From the NCBI GenBank assembly GCA_964652975.1, contig CAZZCN010000079.1, positions 1-12,446 on the forward strand: 12,446 nt of DNA, in the 5' to 3' direction. The position numbers and the translations under genes were made by a program. Positions 1-7,031 of the stretch are shown here, piece after piece (positions within the stretch are counted from its first letter, which is position 1; every line of letters begins with the position of its first letter). The notes under the pieces were generated by a model. That model was not told the DNA's origin and made no database searches. It saw nothing but the letters and a program-made list of their open reading frames with translations. This DNA comes from CAZZCN01 sp964652975. GTDB taxonomy: Bacteria; Bacillota; Clostridia; Saccharofermentanales; UBA5734.

Positions 1-7
1 CACCCAG

Positions 8-36
8 TTGACACATCATCTACTTTAGAATATAGT
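8..36 (+). promoter_or_regulatory. consensus sigma70 promoter
   Basis: TTGACA (8-13) is followed by exactly 17 bp and TATAGT (31-36), so the -35 is perfect and the -10 matches 5 of 6. The predicted start is near A43. No plus-strand gene follows: the terminator hairpin at 52-94 lies immediately downstream, so the transcript would be only about 50 nt unless it reads through. Confidence 0.6.
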
Positions 37-51
37 ATTTTTATCACCACG

Positions 52-97
52 AAAAAGACCCTTATAAGGTTCCGTCCTTGTCGGGGGCTTTTTTATT
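52..97. terminator. bidirectional rho-independent terminator
   Basis: Positions 52-61 (AAAAAGACCC) pair with 84-93 (GGGGCTTTTT) with one A-G mismatch, around a 22-nt loop that contains the palindrome CCTTATAAGG. There is a T-tract on the plus strand and a matching A-tract on the other side. It can therefore end both the minus-strand 120-aa gene and the short plus-strand transcript from the promoter at 8-36. Confidence 0.55.
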
Positions 98-153
98 TTT
101 AACTTCTAACACTGATCGATGATTATCAATTTTACGAACAAAACAGTCGATAA

Positions 154-516
154 TTATTTTCCAGCGACAGCAACTGAAACAGTTTTCTCATAAAAATTAC
201 GCTTCAAAAGAATCTCAACAATATCCGCGCTGGTTTTGTGTCCGTAAAACACTCTCCATTCTTCACCAACAAATAATTTCACATCAATAGCCAACGCGCG
301 ACCATAGTCGTTAAAAAGTTTTCGATCCATGTTATTTTTCTCATCGGAATATTCGCACTTTTGATCACTGAACCAACGCGTCCAAAATTCAAATCGACGT
401 ACTAAATCTTCTGGAAGATCAAAACTTTTATAGTCCGCATTCGAACCATTTTCAAGCCAGATACCAGAACTTTCCCAGTCGACCCAAATGTATAAATTAT
501 TTTCAGGAGAATTCAT
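154..516 (-). CDS. hypothetical protein, 120 aa, own promoter
   Basis: This is a soluble, acidic and aromatic-rich 120-aa protein with no signal peptide or membrane segment. Visible blocks are WVDWESSGIW (residues 11-20), LPEDLVRRFEFWTRWF (34-49), then FNDYGRALAIDVK (68-80) and EEWRVFYG (85-92). The pattern of a strand pair, an LPxxLxxRFxxW helix, a GRALA helix and a WxVxY strand resembles small uncharacterised proteins I have seen in many bacteria, sometimes near toxin/immunity loci; I cannot name the family. The ATG at 514-516 is chosen because a consensus promoter predicts transcription starting about 14 nt upstream. That leader has no Shine-Dalgarno. The gene stands alone, with a terminator at 52-97. 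The function is unknown; the coding status is fairly secure from the promoter-ORF-terminator layout. Confidence 0.72.
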   Translation of the reverse strand: MNSPENNLYIWVDWESSGIWLENGSNADYKSFDLPEDLVRRFEFWTRWFSDQKCEYSDEKNNMDRKLFNDYGRALAIDVKLFVGEEWRVFYGHKTSADIVEILLKRNFYEKTVSVAVAGK

Positions 517-536
517 ATAAACAAATTATATTTACT

Positions 537-565
537 ATCGTATCCGAACAAAAACCGAATGTCAA
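537..565 (-). promoter_or_regulatory. sigma70 promoter of the 120-aa gene
   Basis: On the minus strand TTGACA (560-565) and TACGAT (537-542) are separated by exactly 17 bp. The -35 is perfect and the -10 matches 4 of 6. The transcript would start near 530 and leave a leader of about 14 AT-rich nt before the ATG at 516. Confidence 0.6.
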
Positions 566-701
566 TTACTGTTTATGCACAGATTATAAAGGGTTAATTT
601 TAATTACGAGAACAGCGTGAAATTGCTCATGGCTCAGCGCGGGTAAGGTCGTTTAAAGATTACCGAGTGCCATACGTGGAGTTATTAACTCCTTTATAAA
701 C
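566..701. other. gene-free stretch with a 15-bp dyad
   Basis: I see no gene here. The one notable element is the near-perfect palindrome GGAGTTATTAACTCC at 678-692 (7-bp arms, single central base). It lies just past the terminator at 702-736 and could be a protein-binding dyad. Confidence 0.4.
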
Positions 702-736
702 AAAAAACCTGCCCAGGCCAGTGACGGCGGAGCAGG
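702..736 (-). terminator. rho-independent terminator
   Basis: On the minus strand CCTGCTC (736-730) pairs with GGGCAGG (714-708), including one G-U wobble, around a 15-nt loop. A run of six T follows (707-702). The hairpin begins only about 7 nt after the predicted start of the promoter at 750-778. Confidence 0.6.
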
Positions 737-749
737 CGACGATGGATAA

Positions 750-778
750 ACTATATGCCGAGAATTAACTCGTGTCAA
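750..778 (-). promoter_or_regulatory. consensus sigma70 promoter with no gene behind it
   Basis: On the minus strand TTGACA (773-778), a 17-bp spacer and TATAGT (750-755) form a near-perfect promoter, with the predicted start near A743. The next element is the terminator at 702-736, so the product would be about 42 nt and contain no ORF. The spacer holds a small CGAG/CTCG dyad. Confidence 0.6.
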
Positions 779-812
779 ACAGTTAATTATCCACCGAAAA
801 GTGAGTAATTAT

Positions 813-1168
813 TTACGCACAAACATTCTTCAGCAAATCCTCGTATTCTCTCCTTCGCAATTCTTGATGCTGGGCTACCTGCCATGAGACATACGAAACC
901 GTCACGCGCGCTCGCTGCATCTTATAACTTCTGGAGCTCCGCGTACACGGCCCCATGGGCGACGCAGTGGCGCGTCCTCCTCATGAACTTTGCGTATCCG
1001 TTTTGATCAAACTCGAACGGTCTTGAAAAAATACCCGTACGCGAGCGCGGCGGTTACGTACCCTGCGTGCTCGCCGTTTGCCGTTTCGTGATGCAATCCA
1101 GCGATATAAAAATACGGACCAACTATAAATGCTATAAGTGCTAAATACGTGAATAATTTATCCTTAGA
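813..1168 (-). pseudogene. decayed gene for small membrane-anchored protein
   Basis: Coding sense survives only when several frames are stitched together. The main frame (1168-1007) gives a hydrophobic anchor (YLALIAFIVGPYFYIAG), then GEHAGYVTA and FFKTVRV, and hits TGA at 1007-1009. A second frame gives LIKTDTQSS (1010-984), ending at TGA 981-983. A third gives CVAHGAVYAELQKL (966-925), with TAA at 922-924. A fourth gives ARVTVSYVSW (within 920-873). A fifth gives IKNCEGEN (868-845). From memory, a family of small membrane-anchored proteins carries these blocks in this order in one frame (GEHTGYVTA, FKT, YVKTDTQSSQED, YCV, VTVSY, CEGE). No ATG, GTG or TTG follows the AAGGA at 1161-1165 at a suitable distance, so the start codon also appears lost. 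The accumulation of indels points to a genuine pseudogene rather than one sequencing error. The function of the family is unknown. Confidence 0.65.
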
Positions 1169-1189
1169 TTAATTATTATTTCGAAACTT
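1157..1189. repeat. 33-bp imperfect direct repeat, copy A
   Basis: It matches 1411-1443 at 28 of 33 positions by my count, including 14 identical bases in a row (TTATTTCGAAACTT). The two copies start 254 bp apart. In the minus-strand frames, copy A reads KFRNNN, then a TAA stop, then SKDK; copy B reads KFRNKNDFMDK. Confidence 0.6.
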
Positions 1190-1276
1190 ATTGTCTGATA
1201 TATTATCATACAATTTTTTAGTCTCTAGACAATAAACATCTGAAGTGACTCCAATATAAATTAGTAGAAAATCAGT
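1169..1276 (-). pseudogene. frame-shifted C-terminal gene fragment
   Basis: This is an open minus-strand frame of 36 codons including its stop. It has no start codon, begins TDFLLIYIGVTSDVYCLE, and ends in KFRNNN before TAA at 1169-1171. It lies directly behind the small hydrophobic ORF at 1261-1485, shifted in frame, and continues its hydrophobic character. It may be the original C-terminus of that ORF, detached by an indel near 1265-1276. The DVYCLE block also recalls the QEDxYCV block of the neighbouring decayed family, so partial duplication is an alternative. The coding quality is suggestive only. Confidence 0.35.
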
Positions 1277-1485
1277 TTAATGAATAACTTTATCACCGCA
1301 AAAGCTAGACCCACTTGTAATACATAAGACAAGATAGTGATGAACGTTTCCAAACACACGGGCACGTGACGTTGCTTAAGCTTTAATTTACGTTGGGAGA
1401 ATGTTATAAATTTATCCATAAAGTCATTTTTATTTCGAAACTTGTCGTTTATGGTAATGGAATCAGTAGGTTCGTTGGGATGCAA
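1261..1485 (-). CDS. small hydrophobic protein, probably a gene remnant
   Basis: The 74-aa reading uses a TTG start. It has a charged N-terminal half (NDKFRNKNDFMDKF, then a KLKLKQR basic patch) followed by one hydrophobic segment at about residues 48-74, compatible with a single C-terminal membrane helix. The frame is open for another 12 codons upstream, back to TGA at 1522-1524, with plausible coding (GYEQALDLVELL) but no good ATG, and there is no Shine-Dalgarno. The C-terminus looks cut short, because a shifted frame continues directly behind it (1169-1276). It follows the Res gene in the same orientation and could be read through from it. I do not recognise a family. It could equally be a shortened fragment of a larger membrane protein. 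Confidence 0.35.
   Translation of the reverse strand: MHPNEPTDSITINDKFRNKNDFMDKFITFSQRKLKLKQRHVPVCLETFITILSYVLQVGLAFAVIKLFIKLIFY
1411..1443. repeat. 33-bp imperfect direct repeat, copy B
   Basis: This is the partner of 1157-1189, with 5 mismatches by my count. It lies inside the small hydrophobic ORF, whereas copy A lies across the stop of the next fragment, which suggests a local duplication followed by divergence. Confidence 0.6.
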
Positions 1486-1539
1486 TAGTTCTACTAGATC
1501 GAGCGCCTGCTCATATCCGAGTCATTTTATTTTATAAAA

Positions 1540-4500
1540 TTACTTCATCACCTTTTCCATCAAACTATCAAAACTATCCACAACATCGTAATAAACATCC
1601 GAGCATGATAACGATTCAAAGTGCTTTCTTGCGTAATCTATCTTTTGTTTTTCAACCCCTTTCAATTGCAGCGTACTCATACTCCCTTTTGTCTCTGCAA
1701 TAAAATAGATATGTTTTACATCCTTATCATCAAACACAATTGCCCAGTCTGGATTATAGTTACCAACAGGAGTAGGTATTTTGAAACCGTGCGGCAACTT
1801 TGCATACACGAGAACTTTATTGTCATTAAGTTCCAAATTACTTGCAAAAGCGCGCTCAACCTTCGAATCCGTTTTTACATACTTATATATATGTTTTTTT
1901 ACTTCAAGTACATTTTCACTAAGTGATCCTTGAAAATTATTGACTGTAAAAATATCATCCTCGTACACGCTATCAGTTTTGTGATAGGTAATATTGTTTA
2001 TCAGTGTCGCTGCTTTTTGTTCATTGATATGACGAACAACCTCACGAATAAAATGTTCAGGATTTACCCTAAACAGACAAAACTTTTCCTCGTTTATCTT
2101 TATCAATATCTCCCCCGCTGTTTTACGAGTGACATTCGCGCCTTTCGCCACTTCAGCGATAAGGTCATACTTGATACTCCCCAATATACTTTCTGTTTTT
2201 TCGAGCTGACTGCCAGTCTTAGAAAGTGATTCACCGGATTGCAAAGACCCTTCAGTGATTTCGTCCTTTTGCTCTCCTGTTGTAATTCGAACTGTCGCCC
2301 TACCCACATCTAACGCTGCATTAATAATATTAACACTCTTTGCAATCAATTCATCTCCACTAAAAGCAACATCGTATACGGTCTTTACTTTAATTTTACT
2401 CCATAAGTCTTGAAATTCTTTTTTCGCAAAATTTTCATTAGGCTTAAGTACGAATTCCTTAATATTTGTTGCTCGATCGTTTTCTGTTGCTTGGTACATA
2501 TTTGTTGCATGCACCTTTTGAAGAATTTCTACTACTTCTCCTGTAAATTTCTGAAGCGAGCGAGGAAGTTCCACAGTACCATTCTCAATAGCCTCTATCA
2601 GCTTTTCAGTGATCTTGTAGTCGCTATCGATATATTCTTTCTCCTTAAACATAAAGATAAGATCCATTGTGCCCTTGTCGTCAAACGTAAACATTTCCCC
2701 TTCTTTATTTTTTAACACTCTTCCTTTAAAAACATCCACCTCCAAAGTATTTGGACGCTCAGACAATGTATCTAGAATTTCCTTTTGTAATTGTTTTGCA
2801 AAAGAATCATAGGACTCACTTGCAATCACCGTAAGAGTATTTACATCAAAAAACTCATTCTCAAGAACGCTATGGTCCATTCTGTCACCATCTTCATTCA
2901 CCGCAATGCGAAGCCCACGCCCAATCTCCTGGCGTTTACTCATGGTTGACTCACTGTGCTTTAGTGTACATATCTGAAAGATGTTCGGGTTATCCCATCC
3001 CTCACGAAGCGCAGAGTGTGAAAAAATAAAACGCGTAGGTTCCTTGAAGCTTAAGAGCTGTTCCTTATTCTTCATGATAAGGTCATACGCATTCACGTCA
3101 TCACTCCCATCCTGTCCTCGTGTTTCTATTGAATCAATAGCTCGCCCTTTCTTATCAATAGAAAAATATCCATTATGCACTTTCGAAGTGTCAAAAGAAT
3201 CCAAGTATTTATTGTACTCTCCACCAAAAAGCTGCTTCTGAGAGATAATTTGATTGTATTCGTACTCAAATATCTCCTCATATTCGGACCGTATAGAATT
3301 TCCCTTGTCATCATACGCCCGATACTTGGCTACCTCGTCAATGAAAAAAAGTGTCAAAACTTTAATCCCCTTCGAAAAAAGCTCTCTTTCCTTTTCTATG
3401 TGAGATGCTATCGCTTCTCTTATCTGTATTGTGCGTACGTGGAGTTCGTCAACATCACCATATACTTGCCCTACTGATATAGAAATGCCATTTATAAACG
3501 ACACCGTATTTGTGCGTGCATTTATTTCTTTTACAATATAACTTTCATACTGAGCCATCTCACCAGAAAGTGTAAACAAGTTATCTCCTTCCTTGATTCT
3601 CTTCAAAACTTTCTTTATGCCGCCTAATTGTTTCATTTCAATTTCCATCTGCACAGTTGCAGTTGGATAAGCATTATGAGTTACGTGTATGCGATCCAAA
3701 AATAAATAACTATTTGTTCCAGCATTTCCTTTCACCTCAATACCCTTCACTCGAATCTTTTTTACCAGCTTTTGATTATACGCATCAATAGCATCAAGAC
3801 GATATATCTTATTATAATCGTTTTTATGTGTAGCAGAATAGCGGGTAATAAAAAGCGGATTAAACTCGTGAAGCATGGACTCCGCAGTCGCTCCAAAGCG
3901 TTGTGGTTCATCAATGATAAGTATCGGTCTTGCACGATTGATAACATTGATTGGCTTTTCTGATGCCATATCATCCAGCCTCTGATACATTTTTCTTGAC
4001 TCCTTGCTCTTCGTCGCAAAGGCTTGGTAATTCATCACAATCACTTCAATATTAGAAGTATTGGCAAAAGATTTGATGTTTGTTAGATTGGTTTTATTCT
4101 TTGTGTCGTAAATAAAGAAACGTATCTTTTTTCCGTATATTTCTTGAAAGTGCTCTGCGGTAATCTCAAGTGATTTATGCACACCCTCACGAATAGCAAT
4201 AGACGGAACCATGATAATAAATTTGTTCCAACCATATTCTTTGTTCAACTCAAACATTGCCTTCGTATACACATAGGTTTTACCCGTACCTGTTTCCATC
4301 TCAATGGTGAAGTTTAAGCCCTCGAATTTCTTGCTGACATTGATACCCTGCTCCTTTTGAAGCTCTTGTACATTAGCTAGTATTTTCTTATCATCAAGAT
4401 CAAGCTTCTTGTTCGAAAAAATCTCTTCTACTATTGTTGCTCTACTGATAGTCTCCTTACGATATCCTTTTTCTTGTCCAGCAAAAACACGTACAACCGC

Positions 4501-4548
4501 ATTGGTCGCATCTGCTTGGTACTGTTGTTGTTTAAATTTTAATTTCAT
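1540..4548 (-). CDS. res: type III restriction enzyme Res subunit (helicase-nuclease)
   Basis: This is the restriction subunit of a type III restriction-modification system: it uses ATP hydrolysis to move or signal along DNA and cuts near recognition sites together with Mod. At 1002 aa it has the usual family length. Superfamily-2 motifs are in order: Q-motif area near residues 8-11, Walker A METGTGKT (84-91), Walker B-type DEPQ (213-216), SAT (238-240), HSALREGWDNPN (511-522) and QEIGRGLR (540-547). The C-terminus carries the PD-(D/E)xK nuclease: PDWAI from residue 933, then AETKGS with E952 and K954. All key residues seem intact, so it should be active. The ATG at 4546-4548 lies 7 nt after the Mod stop, indicating co-transcription; no Shine-Dalgarno is visible. 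Base composition is AT-rich like the rest of the cassette. Confidence 0.95.
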   Translation of the reverse strand: MKLKFKQQQYQADATNAVVRVFAGQEKGYRKETISRATIVEEIFSNKKLDLDDKKILANVQELQKEQGINVSKKFEGLNFTIEMETGTGKTYVYTKAMFELNKEYGWNKFIIMVPSIAIREGVHKSLEITAEHFQEIYGKKIRFFIYDTKNKTNLTNIKSFANTSNIEVIVMNYQAFATKSKESRKMYQRLDDMASEKPINVINRARPILIIDEPQRFGATAESMLHEFNPLFITRYSATHKNDYNKIYRLDAIDAYNQKLVKKIRVKGIEVKGNAGTNSYLFLDRIHVTHNAYPTATVQMEIEMKQLGGIKKVLKRIKEGDNLFTLSGEMAQYESYIVKEINARTNTVSFINGISISVGQVYGDVDELHVRTIQIREAIASHIEKERELFSKGIKVLTLFFIDEVAKYRAYDDKGNSIRSEYEEIFEYEYNQIISQKQLFGGEYNKYLDSFDTSKVHNGYFSIDKKGRAIDSIETRGQDGSDDVNAYDLIMKNKEQLLSFKEPTRFIFSHSALREGWDNPNIFQICTLKHSESTMSKRQEIGRGLRIAVNEDGDRMDHSVLENEFFDVNTLTVIASESYDSFAKQLQKEILDTLSERPNTLEVDVFKGRVLKNKEGEMFTFDDKGTMDLIFMFKEKEYIDSDYKITEKLIEAIENGTVELPRSLQKFTGEVVEILQKVHATNMYQATENDRATNIKEFVLKPNENFAKKEFQDLWSKIKVKTVYDVAFSGDELIAKSVNIINAALDVGRATVRITTGEQKDEITEGSLQSGESLSKTGSQLEKTESILGSIKYDLIAEVAKGANVTRKTAGEILIKINEEKFCLFRVNPEHFIREVVRHINEQKAATLINNITYHKTDSVYEDDIFTVNNFQGSLSENVLEVKKHIYKYVKTDSKVERAFASNLELNDNKVLVYAKLPHGFKIPTPVGNYNPDWAIVFDDKDVKHIYFIAETKGSMSTLQLKGVEKQKIDYARKHFESLSCSDVYYDVVDSFDSLMEKVMK

Positions 4549-4555
4549 AACAATA

Positions 4556-6406
4556 CTAAAGTACCGTAATTATCGTATCAGGAGAAAGCCTCTTGAACTT
4601 CGTATCTACGTTGGTCCTATCTTGCTCTTCTTTGAAACTCGCATCTTTAAATACCACCTTGAGTGGCTCATACTTCGCAATATCCTCAACGATACCAAAG
4701 TCAATATTATTATCAAAACATGCGACGAGCGCATTGCCTGCCACAAAGTACACAGCATTCCCTCGTAACACTTTTTTCTCAATAGGAAGATCGAGAGTGA
4801 GTCCGAGGTCAAGAATTACTTGTGTAAGTAAATCCTCGGGTGTTCTATCCTCTTTTATATTACTAACAAAATTAAGCAAATCCGTCTGACCCACAACAGA
4901 TGGATGATAATATACATCCTTCATGTTCGTTGTGTCAGCTTTGTATACACGGAATCCAACATCAAGCGGAGTCGATCGCTTTGCGAGCGACTCCTTATTC
5001 TCCTCAAAAATTTTTTTACCAGCACGTCGAATACGCTCTTTACTAATCTCTGCAATATTTTTATATCCCGCCTTTCTTGCCTCGCTATCTTCTGGAGTTT
5101 CTTCGGGAATCTGGACCATGATGAATTTTCTGTTTCCTCCATCTTCTGCGTTGAGAGACATTACTGCGTGTGCTGTTGTAGCGGAGCCAGAAAAGAAGTC
5201 CAAAACAATATCCTGATCGTTTGATACCTGTTTTACAAAGAAGGTTATAAGCGATATAGGTTTTGGAAAATCAAACATTTTACCATCCAGAAGAGCAATC
5301 AATTGTTTTGTTGATGCTTCACTGTCATGTCTACCTAAATTAGTAAATACAGGTGCTGTGTCGTTTTGCATTTCATCCGCATAAACTAGCCTAACCGGTT
5401 TACCATCAGTATTCTTTGGAAAAACTAATTTTCCATTGGATATAAGATCCTGAATTGCTGTTCGAGAAAATGCCCAATTGCCATTATATTTAATTCCAGT
5501 TGCAGGATCCTCGATATCGAACCAATTATCTTGTTCTCCTGTTGCTTGTATCGGCATATATCGCCAATACCTCCCATCTTTATCCTTTTTATAGCTTATA
5601 TAACTTCTATCTTGTCCAAGGAATTTTATCTCATCCTTATTATGATAGCAGAGAACATGCTCATAATTGGGTAACACCATATCTTTTGGTGGTACCCCAG
5701 ATGCTTTCTCTTTTTTAATCCATACAAAGTCCGCTATAAAATTTCCACCGCCAAAGATTTCATCACTGATCTTTCGCAAGTTATGGACTTCATTATCATC
5801 AATTGAAATAAAAATAACCCCATCATCTTTAAGTAAATCCCGAGCTATTATAAGTCGCTCGTACATCATAGACAACCAGTCACTATGAAAACGCCCATTA
5901 GTATCAGTGTTGCGAAAAAGCTTACCACCTTCTCCGTCCTCTACCCCAAGTTCCTCCTCATATTCCCCCTTGCTTGTCGCAAAATTGTCTTTATACACAA
6001 AATCCTTTCCCGTATTGTATGGGGGATCGATATAAATCATTTTTATCTTACTAAGATATGATTCTTGTAGCACCTTAAGCACTTCAAAGTTATCTCCTTC
6101 GATGAAAACATTTTCTGTTGTGTCAAAATTCACACTGCTTTCGCGGTCTGGACGAAGTGTTTTTGTAATAGGAGTGTTTGCCTTGAGGAGTGAGGCTTTC
6201 TTGCCGGGCCAATCGAGGCGGTAGCGCTCGGAGTCGTCTTCGACGAGCGTGCTGCTGAGGGCTTGACGAAGAAGGTCGAAGTCAATAGCGCGAGTGGTTG
6301 TGCCATCTGCACCTTCCTTTTCGGTTATCACGTTAGGAAAAAGCTCAGTAATCTTTGTAATATTGCCTTCCGTGATATCTGGCGTGTGCATGGTTAATTT
6401 CTTCAT
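4556..6406 (-). CDS. mod: type III DNA methyltransferase Mod subunit
   Basis: This is the modification and specificity subunit, an S-adenosylmethionine-dependent adenine-N6 methyltransferase of the beta class. It protects host sites and guides Res. In 616 aa the order is FIEGDN (101-106), catalytic motif IV DPPYNTG (127-133), a variable stretch at about residues 225-350 that should be the target-recognition domain, and the AdoMet-binding motif DFFSGSATTAHA (403-414). Motif IV preceding motif I is the beta-class order. The start ATG at 6404-6406 overlaps the stop of the DUF4391 gene as ATGA, so translation is probably coupled. The coding region for about residues 35-80 (roughly 6170-6310) is clearly GC-richer than the rest of the gene, a hint of mosaic origin. 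The recognition sequence cannot be predicted from what is visible. Confidence 0.95.
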   Translation of the reverse strand: MKKLTMHTPDITEGNITKITELFPNVITEKEGADGTTTRAIDFDLLRQALSSTLVEDDSERYRLDWPGKKASLLKANTPITKTLRPDRESSVNFDTTENVFIEGDNFEVLKVLQESYLSKIKMIYIDPPYNTGKDFVYKDNFATSKGEYEEELGVEDGEGGKLFRNTDTNGRFHSDWLSMMYERLIIARDLLKDDGVIFISIDDNEVHNLRKISDEIFGGGNFIADFVWIKKEKASGVPPKDMVLPNYEHVLCYHNKDEIKFLGQDRSYISYKKDKDGRYWRYMPIQATGEQDNWFDIEDPATGIKYNGNWAFSRTAIQDLISNGKLVFPKNTDGKPVRLVYADEMQNDTAPVFTNLGRHDSEASTKQLIALLDGKMFDFPKPISLITFFVKQVSNDQDIVLDFFSGSATTAHAVMSLNAEDGGNRKFIMVQIPEETPEDSEARKAGYKNIAEISKERIRRAGKKIFEENKESLAKRSTPLDVGFRVYKADTTNMKDVYYHPSVVGQTDLLNFVSNIKEDRTPEDLLTQVILDLGLTLDLPIEKKVLRGNAVYFVAGNALVACFDNNIDFGIVEDIAKYEPLKVVFKDASFKEEQDRTNVDTKFKRLSPDTIITVL

Positions 6407-7029
6407 AATGATGTTGTTATTGATTCGAGGATCTTCTTTTTCTCTAATAAAACTCTATTAAACTCAACTTTCCTGTTAAATTGCTTTTCATTTTTTATCT
6501 TGTTTTTTAGTGCATCTATATCCTTCTCGAGAGTCTCAACTTCCTTATCAATTGCTACTATTGTAACAAAGTCTTTCCCTTTTTGAATAATATTTATAAA
6601 CGTTGTCACAATGCCCTGATACACACGTTCGAGAGTTGTCCCTGAAAATGCGAAGGTCTTTTCTATATTCCATTCTGAAAAGTAATATCTCTGAGAACGA
6701 TCTTCTTTGAGTGTAATCCCATATGCAAAATTGTTTTCATATTTAAAAACATAGAGAATAGGATACGGGATAGTTTTGTCGATAATTTTCAAAATATTCT
6801 TTGGAATGATTTTTTCCTTTAATTGTATTTCAAAGATCTGTATTTCTTCTACACTCGGTGTTCCTGGTATTCCTATTGTTCCCTCTGCTAATTTATATTC
6901 CCATGTTATCTTTTGTATCTGATCCGTGAATTCTTTTTTTAGTTTCGTGCTAATAGCTATCTTTCCAAAAAATGTATTCTTGGGTATAGATCTATGCACA
7001 TATGCTTGCTCTGGTAATGCAAATTTCAT
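6403..7029 (-). CDS. DUF4391 domain protein of the restriction cassette
   Basis: This 208-aa soluble protein matches what I know of DUF4391: an N-terminal LPxxxxVxxxIPK block (residues 5-17), EIQIFEIQLKEK (62-73), IPYPILYVFKYEN (87-99) and a later W (W120). Residues about 160-203 are a heptad-like, highly charged helix (EVETLEKDIDALKNK and onward), a likely coiled coil for contacts with a partner. No catalytic motif is evident. It starts 2 nt after the helicase stop and overlaps the Mod start by 4 nt, so it is made with both. As far as I recall, DUF4391 genes commonly sit between such a helicase and a type III Mod/Res pair. An adaptor role between helicase and Mod is an inference. Confidence 0.8.
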   Translation of the reverse strand: MKFALPEQAYVHRSIPKNTFFGKIAISTKLKKEFTDQIQKITWEYKLAEGTIGIPGTPSVEEIQIFEIQLKEKIIPKNILKIIDKTIPYPILYVFKYENNFAYGITLKEDRSQRYYFSEWNIEKTFAFSGTTLERVYQGIVTTFINIIQKGKDFVTIVAIDKEVETLEKDIDALKNKIKNEKQFNRKVEFNRVLLEKKKILESITTSL

Positions 7030-7031
7030 AG

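Noticed and set aside
1025..1050. Programmed frameshift at the T-TTT-TTC heptamer in the decayed gene
   Set aside because: The heptamer is a legitimate slippery sequence, but the -1 frame soon stops and several further frame changes are needed to restore the family blocks, so decay is the simpler explanation.
4409..4889. Plus-strand open frames opposite mod and res
   Set aside because: They are shadows of genes with full motif sets; the translations are low-complexity and lack start signals.
6403..6406. UGA recoded as glycine, as in some CPR lineages
   Set aside because: TGA ends the DUF4391 gene inside a textbook ATGA overlap and ends the HD gene with no coding sense beyond it, so the standard code applies.
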